DNA of 64,000 nt from Candidatus Methylophosphatis roskildensis (GTDB lineage Bacteria > Pseudomonadota > Gammaproteobacteria > Burkholderiales > Rhodocyclaceae). Below the pieces are notes generated by a model that made no database searches, was not told where the DNA came from, and was given only the letters and a program-made list of their open reading frames with translations. The stretch covers positions 496,001 to 560,000 of the forward strand of contig JADJEV010000003.1 of NCBI GenBank assembly GCA_016708905.1. Direction: 5' to 3'. A program made the position numbers and the translations under genes. Of the stretch, positions 26,438 to 34,654 are shown one piece after another (within the stretch, counting starts at the first letter, position 1; every line of letters starts with the position of its first letter).

Positions 26438-27940
26438 TCACCCAAAAATCCCATGCACGAACCAGCTTTCGCCATCGCGCAGCTCACGGAACACCCACAG
26501 CAATTGATGCTGCGGGCCGAGTGCCAAGTGGTAGTCGCGCGCCACATCGAAACCGTCCCACCAGCCGGCCTCGATGCGCTCGGGACCGGCCACGAGTTGC
26601 AGCGTGTCGCTGCGGGCGAGCGGCTGCGGCTCGGGCAGCAGCCAGAGCGGGCGCGGCGGCAGGCAATGATCGGGTGGCGCGACAGTGGACCTGCTTTCAC
26701 GGGGAGCGACAGGCTGCCAGGCGCGCTCGGGCCGGTGATCGGCATGCGGGACGATGCCGCCGACCGCCCCGTCGCCGAGGCGCGCGCGCAGGCGCTCGAC
26801 CAGCAGCGTGCGGGCCTCGGCCTGCTCGCGGCCGGGCCGGGCGCCTTCCAGCGTGCCGAACAGCGTACGCGATTCGCCGGGCAGCGGCAGGATCTGCGCG
26901 GCTTCCAGCGCCACTGCGGTGACCGGCGCGGCAAGCCGCAGGGTGGCGATGTGCTCGCGCGCCAGCAGGCCGCAGCGCGCCTCGTCGCGTGAGATGACGC
27001 CCAGATGGACGGTTAGCGTGGTGGCGGGCTGCTCGTCGTGTTCGAGTTGCAACCGAAAGTGCTCGATGCCGGATTGATGGGCGGCCAGATGGCCGGCGAG
27101 CGCGGCGAGCAGGCGCCGCGCGGCGAAGCTCAACGGATCGGCATCCGCGCTCGGCAGCGGCAGTTCGATGCGCGAACGGAATAGCTGCGGCGGCACGAAA
27201 GGCGGGCGCGGATCGGGCAGGCGGCCGAGTGCCCGGTCGAGCGCACAGGTGACCGCCTGCGCCTCGCGCTTGGCGAGCCCGTCGCGCGGCAGGTGCAGAC
27301 ACTGGCCGATGGTACTGAGGCCGATCGCTTCGAGCAGGGCGATCGATTCGGCCTTGACCGTCCCCCTGGCATCGGCTGCGCATTCGAGCACGCCGACCGG
27401 CAAGGGTGCCAGGCGTGCCGGCAATTCGTCGAGGCGTTCGACGATGCGCCCGCCGCCGCATACCGCAAGCCAGCGCGCGGCCAGCGGCGTGGGCGCAGCG
27501 GCGAGGGCCAGTTCCAGACCGAGCGCCGCGACGGCATGCGCGATGCGCTGCATCAGTTCGCCGATGCCGCCGAACAGCTTGAGGCTGGCGCCGACGTCGA
27601 GCAGCACGCAATCGGGCGGATCGAGCGCGATCTGTGGCGTGAACTGGGCGGCCCAGCAGGCCAGTTCGGTGAGCAGTGCGGCTTCGCCGCGGACCTCGCG
27701 CGGGCGTGTGACGAGATCCGGCGCTAGAGCCAGTGCACTGGCCAGGCCGAGGCCGGGGTGGATGCCGGCAGCCAGCGCGCGAGGATTCGCTGCCACCACG
27801 CGAGAGCCCCCCGCACGGCCGCCGGAAGGGGGGCTCGCTCCCGCTTGGCTGAACACCGCGATGGGGATCTCTGCGCTGCCGTCAGCACGGGTGCAGACCT
27901 GTAGCGGCAGGCCGGGCAGATGCAGTGCCAGCCAGGTCAT
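26438..27940 (-). CDS. imuB: ImuB, Y-family polymerase-like mutagenesis protein
   Basis: SOS mutagenesis factor related to Y-family polymerases but lacking catalytic acids; it bridges the beta clamp, ImuA and DnaE2. 500 residues. Starts MTWLALHLPGLPLQVCTR. The helix-hairpin-helix region is AIGLSTIGQCLHLPRDGL and the little-finger region follows. At the position of the polymerase acidic motif it reads CVLLDVGASLKLFGG, as in other ImuB proteins. It overlaps imuA by 59 bases. No dnaE2 follows; the next gene is the MATE transporter, so the cassette is incomplete here. Confidence 0.9.
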   Translation of the reverse strand: MTWLALHLPGLPLQVCTRADGSAEIPIAVFSQAGASPPSGGRAGGSRVVAANPRALAAGIHPGLGLASALALAPDLVTRPREVRGEAALLTELACWAAQFTPQIALDPPDCVLLDVGASLKLFGGIGELMQRIAHAVAALGLELALAAAPTPLAARWLAVCGGGRIVERLDELPARLAPLPVGVLECAADARGTVKAESIALLEAIGLSTIGQCLHLPRDGLAKREAQAVTCALDRALGRLPDPRPPFVPPQLFRSRIELPLPSADADPLSFAARRLLAALAGHLAAHQSGIEHFRLQLEHDEQPATTLTVHLGVISRDEARCGLLAREHIATLRLAAPVTAVALEAAQILPLPGESRTLFGTLEGARPGREQAEARTLLVERLRARLGDGAVGGIVPHADHRPERAWQPVAPRESRSTVAPPDHCLPPRPLWLLPEPQPLARSDTLQLVAGPERIEAGWWDGFDVARDYHLALGPQHQLLWVFRELRDGESWFVHGIFG

Positions 27941-28619
27941 GATGTCCCGCCATGGGTATCGGTTCTGTCAGATGCGGCAGCGCACGTGCCATGCATTGCA
28001 GTTGCGGCAGCAGGATGGGCGCAGCCAGCGGTGCACCACGGCGCTTGAGGATGTGCAGCGCGAGGCCGTCGAGCCGTGCCTGCAACCGCAGCTTGAGCAC
28101 GGCAGGCGAGGCCTGCCGTGCCTCGTGTGCCGGGCGGAACAGCACGGCCAGCGCGGGTGATGCTTCGGCCGCCAGTTGCAGGCGGCGCAGGCTTTGCATG
28201 TCGGCACGCGCGAGCCAGCACAGCACGGCGCTGCAGGCCTGCGAGGCGATGGCCTGGCGCGCCGCCCAGAGAGTTTCGGCATGGCTGCGGGGACGCACGA
28301 TCAGCAGACGCGCAAGATCGATGCCCTGCGCGGCGAGCGCCGGCGCGTAAGGCAGCCAGGACGGGGCGATGCAGGCGATCCACATGTCCTGGGCAGCCAG
28401 TTGGGCGAGTGCGGGGGCGAGCAGCGAGAGTTCGCCGATGCCCTCGGCCTCGGCATAAAGCTCGATCAGCGCACCGACCGGCCAGCCGCCGCCCGGCAAT
28501 TCGGCATCGAGCTGCGCAAAGCCGCTGGCGATGCCGGGCAGCGACGGCGCGGCAAGACTGTCGCCACGCCATACATCGGTACGCGGCGGCAAGTCGGCAA
28601 AGGGCAGGACGCTGGCCAT
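27882..28619 (-). CDS. imuA: ImuA, SOS cell-division/mutagenesis accessory (RecA-like)
   Basis: 245 residues. Starts MASVLPFADLPPRTDVWRGD, with GFAQLDAELPGGGWPVGALI standing where RecA has its P-loop region (no canonical GKT), and QDMWIACIAPSWLPYAPALA in the core; these are typical ImuA features. It binds RecA and ImuB in related bacteria. Follows a small gene by three bases and overlaps imuB. No SOS box was seen directly upstream. Confidence 0.88.
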   Translation of the reverse strand: MASVLPFADLPPRTDVWRGDSLAAPSLPGIASGFAQLDAELPGGGWPVGALIELYAEAEGIGELSLLAPALAQLAAQDMWIACIAPSWLPYAPALAAQGIDLARLLIVRPRSHAETLWAARQAIASQACSAVLCWLARADMQSLRRLQLAAEASPALAVLFRPAHEARQASPAVLKLRLQARLDGLALHILKRRGAPLAAPILLPQLQCMARALPHLTEPIPMAGHHDLAGTASARPAATGLHPC

Positions 28620-28622
28620 CTT

Positions 28623-28883
28623 TCACTGGCTGACCGGAGGCTTGTGCGAAGGGTTGTACGAAGGGCTGTGAACCCCCGCCGGCGGCTTGCGGCGCGCGCG
28701 CGCCGCGGAGACCTTTTTCGCCGCGTCGGCACAGCGCATGCGTAGCAGCGGATCATCGCTGACCATGCCGTCGAACAGCACATCGATCAGAGCCGGCGCC
28801 TCGAGCGCGCGCGCGACGGCTTGGTTCGATCTGCCGATCGAGCGCCGGTCGCCGCCTTCGAGGATCTTCAGTAACGGGTGCAT
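28623..28883 (-). CDS. Small protein of unknown function (HEAT-like fragment)
   Basis: 86 residues. The first 55 resemble one HEAT-type helical pair (MHPLLKILEGGDRRSIGRSN, then LFDGMVSDDPLLRMRCADAA) followed by a basic, Pro-rich tail. It ends three bases before imuA and starts nine bases after the upstream VOC gene, so it is probably part of the same transcript. I do not recognise a function. Confidence 0.6.
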   Translation of the reverse strand: MHPLLKILEGGDRRSIGRSNQAVARALEAPALIDVLFDGMVSDDPLLRMRCADAAKKVSAARARRKPPAGVHSPSYNPSHKPPVSQ

Positions 28884-28892
28884 GGCAAGGGG

Positions 28893-29306
28893 TCAAACCC
28901 ACGGGTCGTAGGTACCGAAGCTCCACAGGTGGCCTTCGGGGTCGAGGCAACTGTAGCCGCGGCCGCCGTAGTCTTCGTCCTTGATGTCGTAGACGATCTG
29001 CGCGCCGGCGGCGACGGCGCGGGCGTAATGCGCATCGGCATCGGCAACGACGAGATAGGCGCCCTGGGTGCCGGCACCATCCTGCGGCGGTTTCATGTAG
29101 CGGCCGAACTCGTCGTCGCGCGCCGAGCCCAGCATGATCATGCCCTTGCCGAAAACCAGTTGCGCGTGCGCGATGCTGTCATCTTCGCCGGGCACGACCA
29201 GATGCCTGTCGAAGCCGAAGGCGCGGCACAGCCAGTCGATCGCGGCCGGCGCATCGCGGTAGCGCAGGGTGGGAATGACGTTCGCAACGGTGTCCATGGC
29301 GTTCAT
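28893..29306 (-). CDS. VOC-superfamily protein, PhnB/glyoxalase-like
   Basis: 137 residues with paired beta-alpha-beta-beta-beta modules: VIPTLRYRDAPAAIDWLCRA at the start and GYSCLDPEGHLWSFGTYDPW at the end, the usual position of a metal-binding Glu/His. Substrate unknown. It follows the GFA gene by 24 bases and leads into the small gene-imuA-imuB series. Confidence 0.85.
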   Translation of the reverse strand: MNAMDTVANVIPTLRYRDAPAAIDWLCRAFGFDRHLVVPGEDDSIAHAQLVFGKGMIMLGSARDDEFGRYMKPPQDGAGTQGAYLVVADADAHYARAVAAGAQIVYDIKDEDYGGRGYSCLDPEGHLWSFGTYDPWV

Positions 29307-29330
29307 CGGGAATCCTCCGAAAGGCGATGC

Positions 29331-29678
29331 TCAGAAACTGCGGCCGTCTACTGGAACGATCTTGAGGTCGGCCGGTTCGACGCCTTCGAGACAGCGCACG
29401 TTGATGGCGGCGGTGGCCCTGCCCGACGGGTCGGCGCCCTCGCCGAACGGTGCGCAGCCGCAGGTGGGGCAGAAGCGATGCTTGATTACATGCTTGTTGA
29501 AGGTGTAGGTCGCCAGATCGCTTTCCGGCGTGGCCAAATGCAGCTTGTCGCGCGGAACGAACCACAGCAGGTAGCCCTTGCGGCGGCAGTGCGAGCAGTT
29601 GCATTCCATGACTTGTTCGAGATCGCCTTCGACTTCGAAGGCAATTTTTCCGCAGTGGCAACTGCCTTTGTAGATCAT
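29331..29678 (-). CDS. GFA-family (glutathione-dependent formaldehyde-activating-like) zinc protein
   Basis: 115 residues. Zinc-ligand motifs GSCHCGKI, CNCSHCRRKGY and CPTCGCAPF are all present, defining the GFA/CENP-V fold. Few members have a proven role; formaldehyde-glutathione chemistry applies only to some. ATG at 29678 with GGAGGGCT upstream. Confidence 0.9.
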   Translation of the reverse strand: MIYKGSCHCGKIAFEVEGDLEQVMECNCSHCRRKGYLLWFVPRDKLHLATPESDLATYTFNKHVIKHRFCPTCGCAPFGEGADPSGRATAAINVRCLEGVEPADLKIVPVDGRSF

Positions 29679-29786
29679 GTCGAGCCCTCCGTAGGCAGGG
29701 TGATTTTTCTCTCCCCCCTTTGCAGGGGGAAGGCCGGGATGGAGTACAGTACGCTGCTATGTCTCGATATTGCAGGCAACGAATCG

Positions 29787-30176
29787 TTAGGCCGCAGCCA
29801 GTGCGCTGATCATGACGTAGTACCCGTCAGGGTCACGGAGTGCGAACTCCATCGTTCCGGTGTTGGGACTCACGTGAGGCTCCTCTTCAAGGCGAGTCAC
29901 AAGTGCGCGAGCTCGAGGCAGTGCTTCAGAGAAATCATCTACGCGGAAGAACAGAAGCAGTCCATTGCCAGGCTGGGCGTGATTCGGACTGGTCAATGGC
30001 GGGTGCTCGTGGGCTCCCCATTGATGGAGACAAAGCAGGACTGTCCCGTCCGAGTCAATGATCTGGCCAAAATCATCATGAGCAGGAGGCGTCTCCGGCT
30101 GTCCAAACAGCGACTGATACCACTTGAGGCTGCGAGCAACATCAGCAACGCCGATGATTGTCCACGTACGCTTCAT
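29787..30176 (-). CDS. VOC-superfamily (glyoxalase/bleomycin-resistance-like) protein
   Basis: 129 residues: MKRTWTIIGVADVARSLKWY at the start, FFRVDDFSEALPRARALV in the middle and FALRDPDGYYVMI at the C-terminus. I chose the ATG at 30176 because CAGGAGAG precedes it; an extended frame further upstream runs into repeat sequence. Substrate unknown. Confidence 0.85.
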   Translation of the reverse strand: MKRTWTIIGVADVARSLKWYQSLFGQPETPPAHDDFGQIIDSDGTVLLCLHQWGAHEHPPLTSPNHAQPGNGLLLFFRVDDFSEALPRARALVTRLEEEPHVSPNTGTMEFALRDPDGYYVMISALAAA

Positions 30177-30234
30177 CGCTCTCTCCTGCGGCTTAACAGG
30201 CTTTTGAAAAGCGAATGACTCCCTTTGCATTGAG

Positions 30235-30895
30235 TCCTTCGGCTTCGCGCTGCGCGCTACGCTCAGGACGAACGGGAAGTTTCGACAGCCTGCCAACGAG
30301 TGTCATCATCTCCAGTTACCCCGTTCGACTTCGCGCTGCGCGCTACGATCAGGACGAACGGGAAGTCTCGACAGCCTGCCAACGGGTGTCATCATTTCCA
30401 GCTACCCCGTTCGACTTCGCGCTGCGCGCTACGCTCAGGACGAACGGGAAGTCTCGACAGCCTGCCAACGAGTGTCATCATCTCCAGCTACCCCGTTCGA
30501 CTTCGCGCTGCGCGCTACGATCAGGACGAACGGGAAGTCTCGACAGCCTGCCAACGGGTGTCATCATTTCCAGCTACCGCCTTCGACTTCGTGCTGCGCG
30601 CTACGATCAGGACGAACGGGAAGTCTCGACAGCCTGCCAACGGGTGTCATCATTTCCAGCTACCGCCTTCGACTTCGCGCTGCGCGCTACGCTCAGGACG
30701 AACGGGAAGTTTCGACAGCTTGCCACGGGTGTCATCATTTCCAGCTACCGCCTTCGACTTCGTGCTGCGCGCTACGATCAGGACGAACGGGGAGTCTCGA
30801 CAGCCTGCCAACGAGTGTCATCATTTCCAGCCGAACGGGAAGTCTCGACAGCCTGCTAACGGGTGTCATCATTTCCAGCTACCCCGTTCGTCCTG
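30235..30895. repeat. 86-bp tandem repeat array, about 7.5 copies
   Basis: Anchor GACGAACGGG recurs at 30267, 30353, 30439, 30525, 30611, 30697 and 30782 (spacing 86, last step 85), with a truncated unit anchored near 30830. Each unit holds a palindrome (CCGTTCG…CGAACGG) plus a segment reading CGACAGCCTGCCAACGGGTG. Units 1-4 alternate between two variants, giving a 172-bp higher-order period. Long open frames across it arise only because 86 is not a multiple of 3. No gene is seen. Confidence 0.95.
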
Positions 30896-31230
30896 AGCGT
30901 AGGTTGCGTAGCAACCGAAGTCGAAGGACGTTTGCCCATGCGTTCATGCAGATGCAGTCCGCGGGACAATCGCTTGATTTCGCACCAATCGTTACGCATC
31001 AATGCTTCCTTCTTTTTGCGGCTCCATCCTTTGATTCGCAATTCCATCGTCAGCGCTTCCTCGCGGCTCGAAAAGTCCTGAGCGAAAACGAGCTTGATAG
31101 GCTTTCGTGTTGCCGTGTAGGAGCAGGTTCGAGCGCTTTCATGCTGTGCGAGGCGCTGCTCCAATGAGTCGGTATGGCCAGTGTAGTAGGAGCCGTCTCC
31201 ACAACGCAGCATATAAACCCAGAACGGCAT
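30856..31230 (-). CDS. GIY-YIG nuclease-domain protein
   Basis: 124 residues. The core MPFWVYMLRCGDGSYYTGHT has the GIY-YIG-equivalent Y…YYTG, with the conserved Arg in SLEQRLAQHESA and Glu in SREEALTMELRIKGWSRKKK. Such UvrC-like small proteins are common single-domain members of unknown role. The last 25 or so residues are read from the palindromic repeat and tandem-array edge, so the natural C-terminus may have been overrun. Confidence 0.85.
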   Translation of the reverse strand: MPFWVYMLRCGDGSYYTGHTDSLEQRLAQHESARTCSYTATRKPIKLVFAQDFSSREEALTMELRIKGWSRKKKEALMRNDWCEIKRLSRGLHLHERMGKRPSTSVATQPTLRTNGVAGNDDTR

Positions 31231-31248
31231 CTGATCTCCATGTCCCGG

Positions 31249-31295
31249 TCCTTCGACTTCGGCCGCTTTGCGGCCTACGCTCAGGACGAACGTTG
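31249..31295. repeat. Palindrome of the GACGAACG family between lexA and the GIY-YIG gene
   Basis: Reads CCTTCGACTTCGGCCGCTTT, then GCGGCCTACGCTCAGGACGAA: inner arms GGCCGC/GCGGCC. A sister palindrome lies at 30890-30928, and the 86-bp array contains a variant, so the array may derive from this element. Confidence 0.65.
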
Positions 31296-31910
31296 CTAAA
31301 AGGACTTGCCGTTGCGGATCAACCCGACCGCCAGGCCTTCGATCACCAGCGGCTCGCTGCGGGTATCGACGACGATGGGTGCGAACTCGGGGTTTTCGGG
31401 CAGCAACTCGACGATGCTGCCCTTGCGCCGCAGGCGCTTGACGGTGACTTCGTCGTGCAGCCGGGCGACCACGATCTGGCCGCTGCGCACTTCGGTGGTC
31501 TGATGCACGGCGAGCAGGTCGCCATCGAGAATGCCGGCGTCGCGCATGCTCATGCCGCGCACCCGCAGCAGATAATCGGCGCGCGGCTTGAACATGGTGG
31601 GGTCGACCTGGTAGCGCCCCTGCACATGTTCGGTGGCGAGTATCGGGCTACCGGCGGCCACCCGGCCAATCAGCGGCAGGCCGAGATCGACCAGCAGGCG
31701 GATGCCGCGCGCGCGGCCTTCCTCGAGCACGATGACGCCCTTGCGCGCCAGCGCGCGCAAATGTTCCTCGGCGGCATTGGGTGAGCGGAAGCCGAAGAAT
31801 TTCGCGATCTCGGCGCGGGTGGGCGGGGCGCCGCTGGCTTCGACGCTATCGCGGATCAGTTGCAGGATTTCCGCCTGACGCGCGGTGAGTTTCTCGTTGT
31901 TTTCGGTCAT
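31296..31910 (-). CDS. lexA: LexA repressor
   Basis: SOS repressor, 204 residues. N-terminal winged helix (LTARQAEILQLIRDSVEASG, then PTRAEIAKFFGFRSPNAAEE). Self-cleavage site Ala-Gly in GRVAAGSPI, catalytic Ser in RVRGMSM and catalytic Lys in VTVKRLRR. It follows a VOC gene by eight bases on the same strand; the SOS box lies upstream of that VOC gene, so the pair is probably autoregulated. Confidence 0.97.
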   Translation of the reverse strand: MTENNEKLTARQAEILQLIRDSVEASGAPPTRAEIAKFFGFRSPNAAEEHLRALARKGVIVLEEGRARGIRLLVDLGLPLIGRVAAGSPILATEHVQGRYQVDPTMFKPRADYLLRVRGMSMRDAGILDGDLLAVHQTTEVRSGQIVVARLHDEVTVKRLRRKGSIVELLPENPEFAPIVVDTRSEPLVIEGLAVGLIRNGKSF

Positions 31911-31918
31911 GGTGAAAC

Positions 31919-32320
31919 TTACTCGATCCAGAAATGCGGGTTGTGGGCAATTTCCCAGAGAAAGCCGTCGGGGTCGGCGAAGTAGCCGGAGTAGCCACCC
32001 CAGAAGGTTTTCTGCGCCGGCTTGACCAGCGTGGCGCCGGCTGCGCAGGCCTGCGCAAGCAGGGCATCGACTTCGGCTTCGCTGCGCAGGTTGTGGGCCA
32101 GCGTGAAGCCGCGAAAGCCGCTGCCTTGCGGGGCGCTCAGTGCGTCTTCGGCCAGTGCGCTGCGCGGGTAGAGTGCCAGCCAGACGCCGGCAAGACCGAA
32201 GAAGGCAATGTCACCCGCGCTTTCCGGCCGCAGCGGCAGGCCCAGGCCGTCGCGGTAGAAGGCGATGGCACGGGCGAGGTCGGCAACGCCGAGCGTGACG
32301 AGGGAAAGGCGCGGTTCCAT
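31919..32320 (-). CDS. VOC-superfamily protein co-transcribed with lexA
   Basis: 133 residues, glyoxalase-like: MEPRLSLVTLGVADLARAIA at the start, GYSGYFADPDGFLWEIAHNP with the usual Glu near the C-terminus. First gene after a LexA box (32346-32361) and eight bases ahead of lexA, implying DNA-damage control. Substrate unknown. Confidence 0.88.
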   Translation of the reverse strand: MEPRLSLVTLGVADLARAIAFYRDGLGLPLRPESAGDIAFFGLAGVWLALYPRSALAEDALSAPQGSGFRGFTLAHNLRSEAEVDALLAQACAAGATLVKPAQKTFWGGYSGYFADPDGFLWEIAHNPHFWIE

Positions 32321-32345
32321 GATGTGCGGGAAAAATTATCGATGG

Positions 32346-32361
32346 CTGTAGTTTTGTACAG
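32346..32361 (-). promoter_or_regulatory. LexA (SOS) box
   Basis: CTGT-AGTTTTGT-ACAG: exact CTGT-N8-ACAG half sites, 26 bases upstream of the VOC-lexA start codon. This is the proteobacterial SOS consensus. Confidence 0.85.
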
Positions 32362-32464
32362 TTATCGGAAAAGTGCAAGAAAAAAATGTGGCGTCCGGCA
32401 TCGCGTCTGATCGACGATGGAATCGCCGCAGAATCAAGTCGCCGGAGAAGGCCGATCGGAGTTA

Positions 32465-33460
32465 TCAGGGATGCAGCACTGCCGCACCCTGAATGTCGCC
32501 GCGGCGCAGCCGGGCCAGCGCGTCGTTCGCATCAGCCAGGGCGAAACGTTCGATCTCGGTGCGAATCGGCACGCGCGGCGCGATCGCCAGAAACTCGTCG
32601 CCATCGCTGCGCGTCAGGTTGGCGACCGAGCGGATCTGCCGCTCGCCCCACAGGATGTCGTAGGGAAACGACGGGATGTCGCTCATGTGAATGCCGGCGC
32701 AGATCACCACGCCACCCTTGCGCAGGGCGCGCAATGCTGCTGGTACCAGGCTGCCCACCGGTGCGAAGATCAGTGCAGCGTCGAGGGCGTGCGGCGGAAG
32801 CGCGTCGGAGGCCCCGACCCACGTCGCGCCGAGGCTGCGTGCGAAGGCCTGGCTGGCGCTGTCTTCGGCGCGGGTGAAGGCATGCACTTCGCGGCCCTGC
32901 CAGCGTGCGATCTGGGTGACGATGTGCGCCGCCGCCCCGAAGCCGTAGATGCCCAGCTGCCTGGCCTCGCCGGCCATCTTCAGCGCGCGGTAGCCGATCA
33001 GGCCGGCGCACAGCAGGGGTGCGGTGTGCCCGGCATCGAGCGATTCGTCGAGCGGGAAACAGTAGCGCGCCTCGGCGACCGTGTATTCGGCGTAACCGCC
33101 GTGAATCTGATAGCCGGTGAAGCGGGCGCGATCGCACAGATTCTCCTGCGCGTGTCGGCAGAAATCGCATTCGCCGCAGGTGTGGCCGAGCCAGGGTATG
33201 CCAACCTGTTGACCGATCCTGAGTTCGCCGACCGCCGCGCCGAGTTGCACGATGCGGCCGACGATTTCGTGTCCCGGCACTATGGGCAATTGTGGATCGG
33301 GCAATTCGCCGTCGATCAGGTGCAGATCGGTGCGACAGACGCCGCAGGCTTCGACCCGTACCAATACCTGCCCGGCCTGCGGTTGCGGCACCGGCAGGGT
33401 CGCCGCTACCAGTGGCTCACCGCTGCGCTCGAGCAGCATCGCCTTCATCGTCCGCGACAT
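32465..33460 (-). CDS. Zinc-dependent alcohol dehydrogenase family protein
   Basis: MDR-family oxidoreductase, 331 residues. Catalytic-zinc region ACGVCRTDLHLIDG and PGHEIVGRI, four-Cys structural zinc loop CGECDFCRHAQENLC, and dinucleotide site IYGFGAAAHIVTQIA. Oxidises an alcohol with NAD(P)+; substrate not predictable. It does not depend on PQQ. ATG at 33460 preceded by GGGGTAAT. Divergent from the peroxiredoxin gene. Confidence 0.92.
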   Translation of the reverse strand: MSRTMKAMLLERSGEPLVAATLPVPQPQAGQVLVRVEACGVCRTDLHLIDGELPDPQLPIVPGHEIVGRIVQLGAAVGELRIGQQVGIPWLGHTCGECDFCRHAQENLCDRARFTGYQIHGGYAEYTVAEARYCFPLDESLDAGHTAPLLCAGLIGYRALKMAGEARQLGIYGFGAAAHIVTQIARWQGREVHAFTRAEDSASQAFARSLGATWVGASDALPPHALDAALIFAPVGSLVPAALRALRKGGVVICAGIHMSDIPSFPYDILWGERQIRSVANLTRSDGDEFLAIAPRVPIRTEIERFALADANDALARLRRGDIQGAAVLHP

Positions 33461-33659
33461 GATTACCCCTGCATGTCGAAATAGCTTGTTACTCTGAAAG
33501 CCCTAGTCTATCCAAAGAGTAGTACGTGCGCGGAGCTTGTGCTTGATATCGGTCAACGGAAGGGACGGGTAGCGGACAATGAACGCGAGACTCGATGTAA
33601 CTGGCGGTAGTGCTGTAACGCAATCCCGTTTAGAATCGCTTCGACTCCAAGGAGAGCAC

Positions 33660-34202
33660 ATGATCCAGCCCGGCCAGCCGGCACCGGATTTCTCGCTGCC
33701 CGATGCGGACATGGACATGTTCGACCTTCGCGCATTGCTGGGCCGGCAGCCTTTCGTGCTCTACTTCTACATCAAGGACGGCACGCCGGGCTGTATCGTC
33801 GAAGCCACCGAGTTCAGCGATCTGGAGCCGGAATTCAGCCGCCTGCGTTGCCCGGTGCTCGGCGTCAGCCGCGACGATTGCATCACCCATGCCGAATTTC
33901 GCGACAAGCATGGTCTGGCGGTACTGCTGCTGTCGGACCCGGATTGCGAAGTGTGTGGCCAGTACGGCGTCTGGCAGTTGCGTGAGTCGAACGGCGTCAG
34001 CAGAATGGGCGTGCTGCGCTCGACCTTCGTCGTCGATGGCAACGGGATCGTCCAGCATGCGCTTTACGGTGTAACCCCGCGCGGGCATGCGGCCCAGGTG
34101 CTGCAGCTCGTCAGACAACTCGACAATTCAGGACGTACTCATGCAGATCGCCAAGGACACCGTCGTCACGCTCAACTACCAGGTCAAGGACCCGGACGGT
34201 AA
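33660..34202 (+). CDS. Peroxiredoxin, Bcp/PrxQ type
   Basis: Thiol peroxidase, 180 residues. Peroxidatic Cys45 in GTPGCIVEATEF and further Cys96/Cys99 in DCEVCGQYGVW, which could be resolving residues. The ATG at 33660 has AGGAGAGC upstream. The frame runs 62 bases into slyD, adding a basic tail (DRQGHRRHAQLPGQGPGR) not expected in the family; natural overlap or a lost stop are both possible. Confidence 0.9.
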   Translation: MIQPGQPAPDFSLPDADMDMFDLRALLGRQPFVLYFYIKDGTPGCIVEATEFSDLEPEFSRLRCPVLGVSRDDCITHAEFRDKHGLAVLLLSDPDCEVCGQYGVWQLRESNGVSRMGVLRSTFVVDGNGIVQHALYGVTPRGHAAQVLQLVRQLDNSGRTHADRQGHRRHAQLPGQGPGR

Positions 34203-34629
34203 TATCATCGACGACGGCAGCAATCCTCTCATTTACCTGCACGGCGGCTACGACGGAATCTTCAGCCGGATCGAGGAAGCGCTGCACGGCAAGGACGCCG
34301 GCGAAAAAGTCATCCTCAAACTGCAACCGGAAGACGCTTTCGGCGACTACGATGCCGAACTGGTCCGCGTCGAGCCGATCAACCTTTTCCCCGACAATAT
34401 CGAGGTCGGCATGCAGTTCGAGCGCGGCGGCGAAGACGACGATGGCGACGACGAGATGCTGTACACCATCACCGACATTGCCGACGGCAAGGTCGTGGTC
34501 GACGGCAATCATCCGCTGGCCGGCGTGGCCCTGGTATTCGACGTGACGATTGCCGAAGTGCGTGCCGCGACGAGTGAAGAGCTGACCCACGGCCATGTGC
34601 ATGGGCCGGGTGGACATCACCACCACTGA
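34141..34629 (+). CDS. slyD: FKBP-type peptidyl-prolyl isomerase SlyD
   Basis: Prolyl isomerase and chaperone with a nickel-binding tail. 162 residues: MQIAKDTVVTLNYQVKDPDG, FKBP core with inserted flap domain (about 65-130, with NHPLAGVALVFDV) and a short His-rich tail (HGHVHGPGGHHHH). ATG at 34141 inside the peroxiredoxin 3' end. Followed by a strong terminator hairpin. Confidence 0.95.
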   Translation: MQIAKDTVVTLNYQVKDPDGNIIDDGSNPLIYLHGGYDGIFSRIEEALHGKDAGEKVILKLQPEDAFGDYDAELVRVEPINLFPDNIEVGMQFERGGEDDDGDDEMLYTITDIADGKVVVDGNHPLAGVALVFDVTIAEVRAATSEELTHGHVHGPGGHHHH

Positions 34630-34654
34630 CTGCGACGAACGGTTCCACGAGATG

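Noticed and set aside
30235..30895. CRISPR array
   Set aside because: The segments between the repeated palindromes are themselves repeated, so there are no unique spacers, and there are no cas genes.
30215..31167. Three long overlapping plus-strand open frames of about 200 residues
   Set aside because: They arise from the 86-bp tandem array; the same peptide rotates through three frames because 86 is not divisible by 3.
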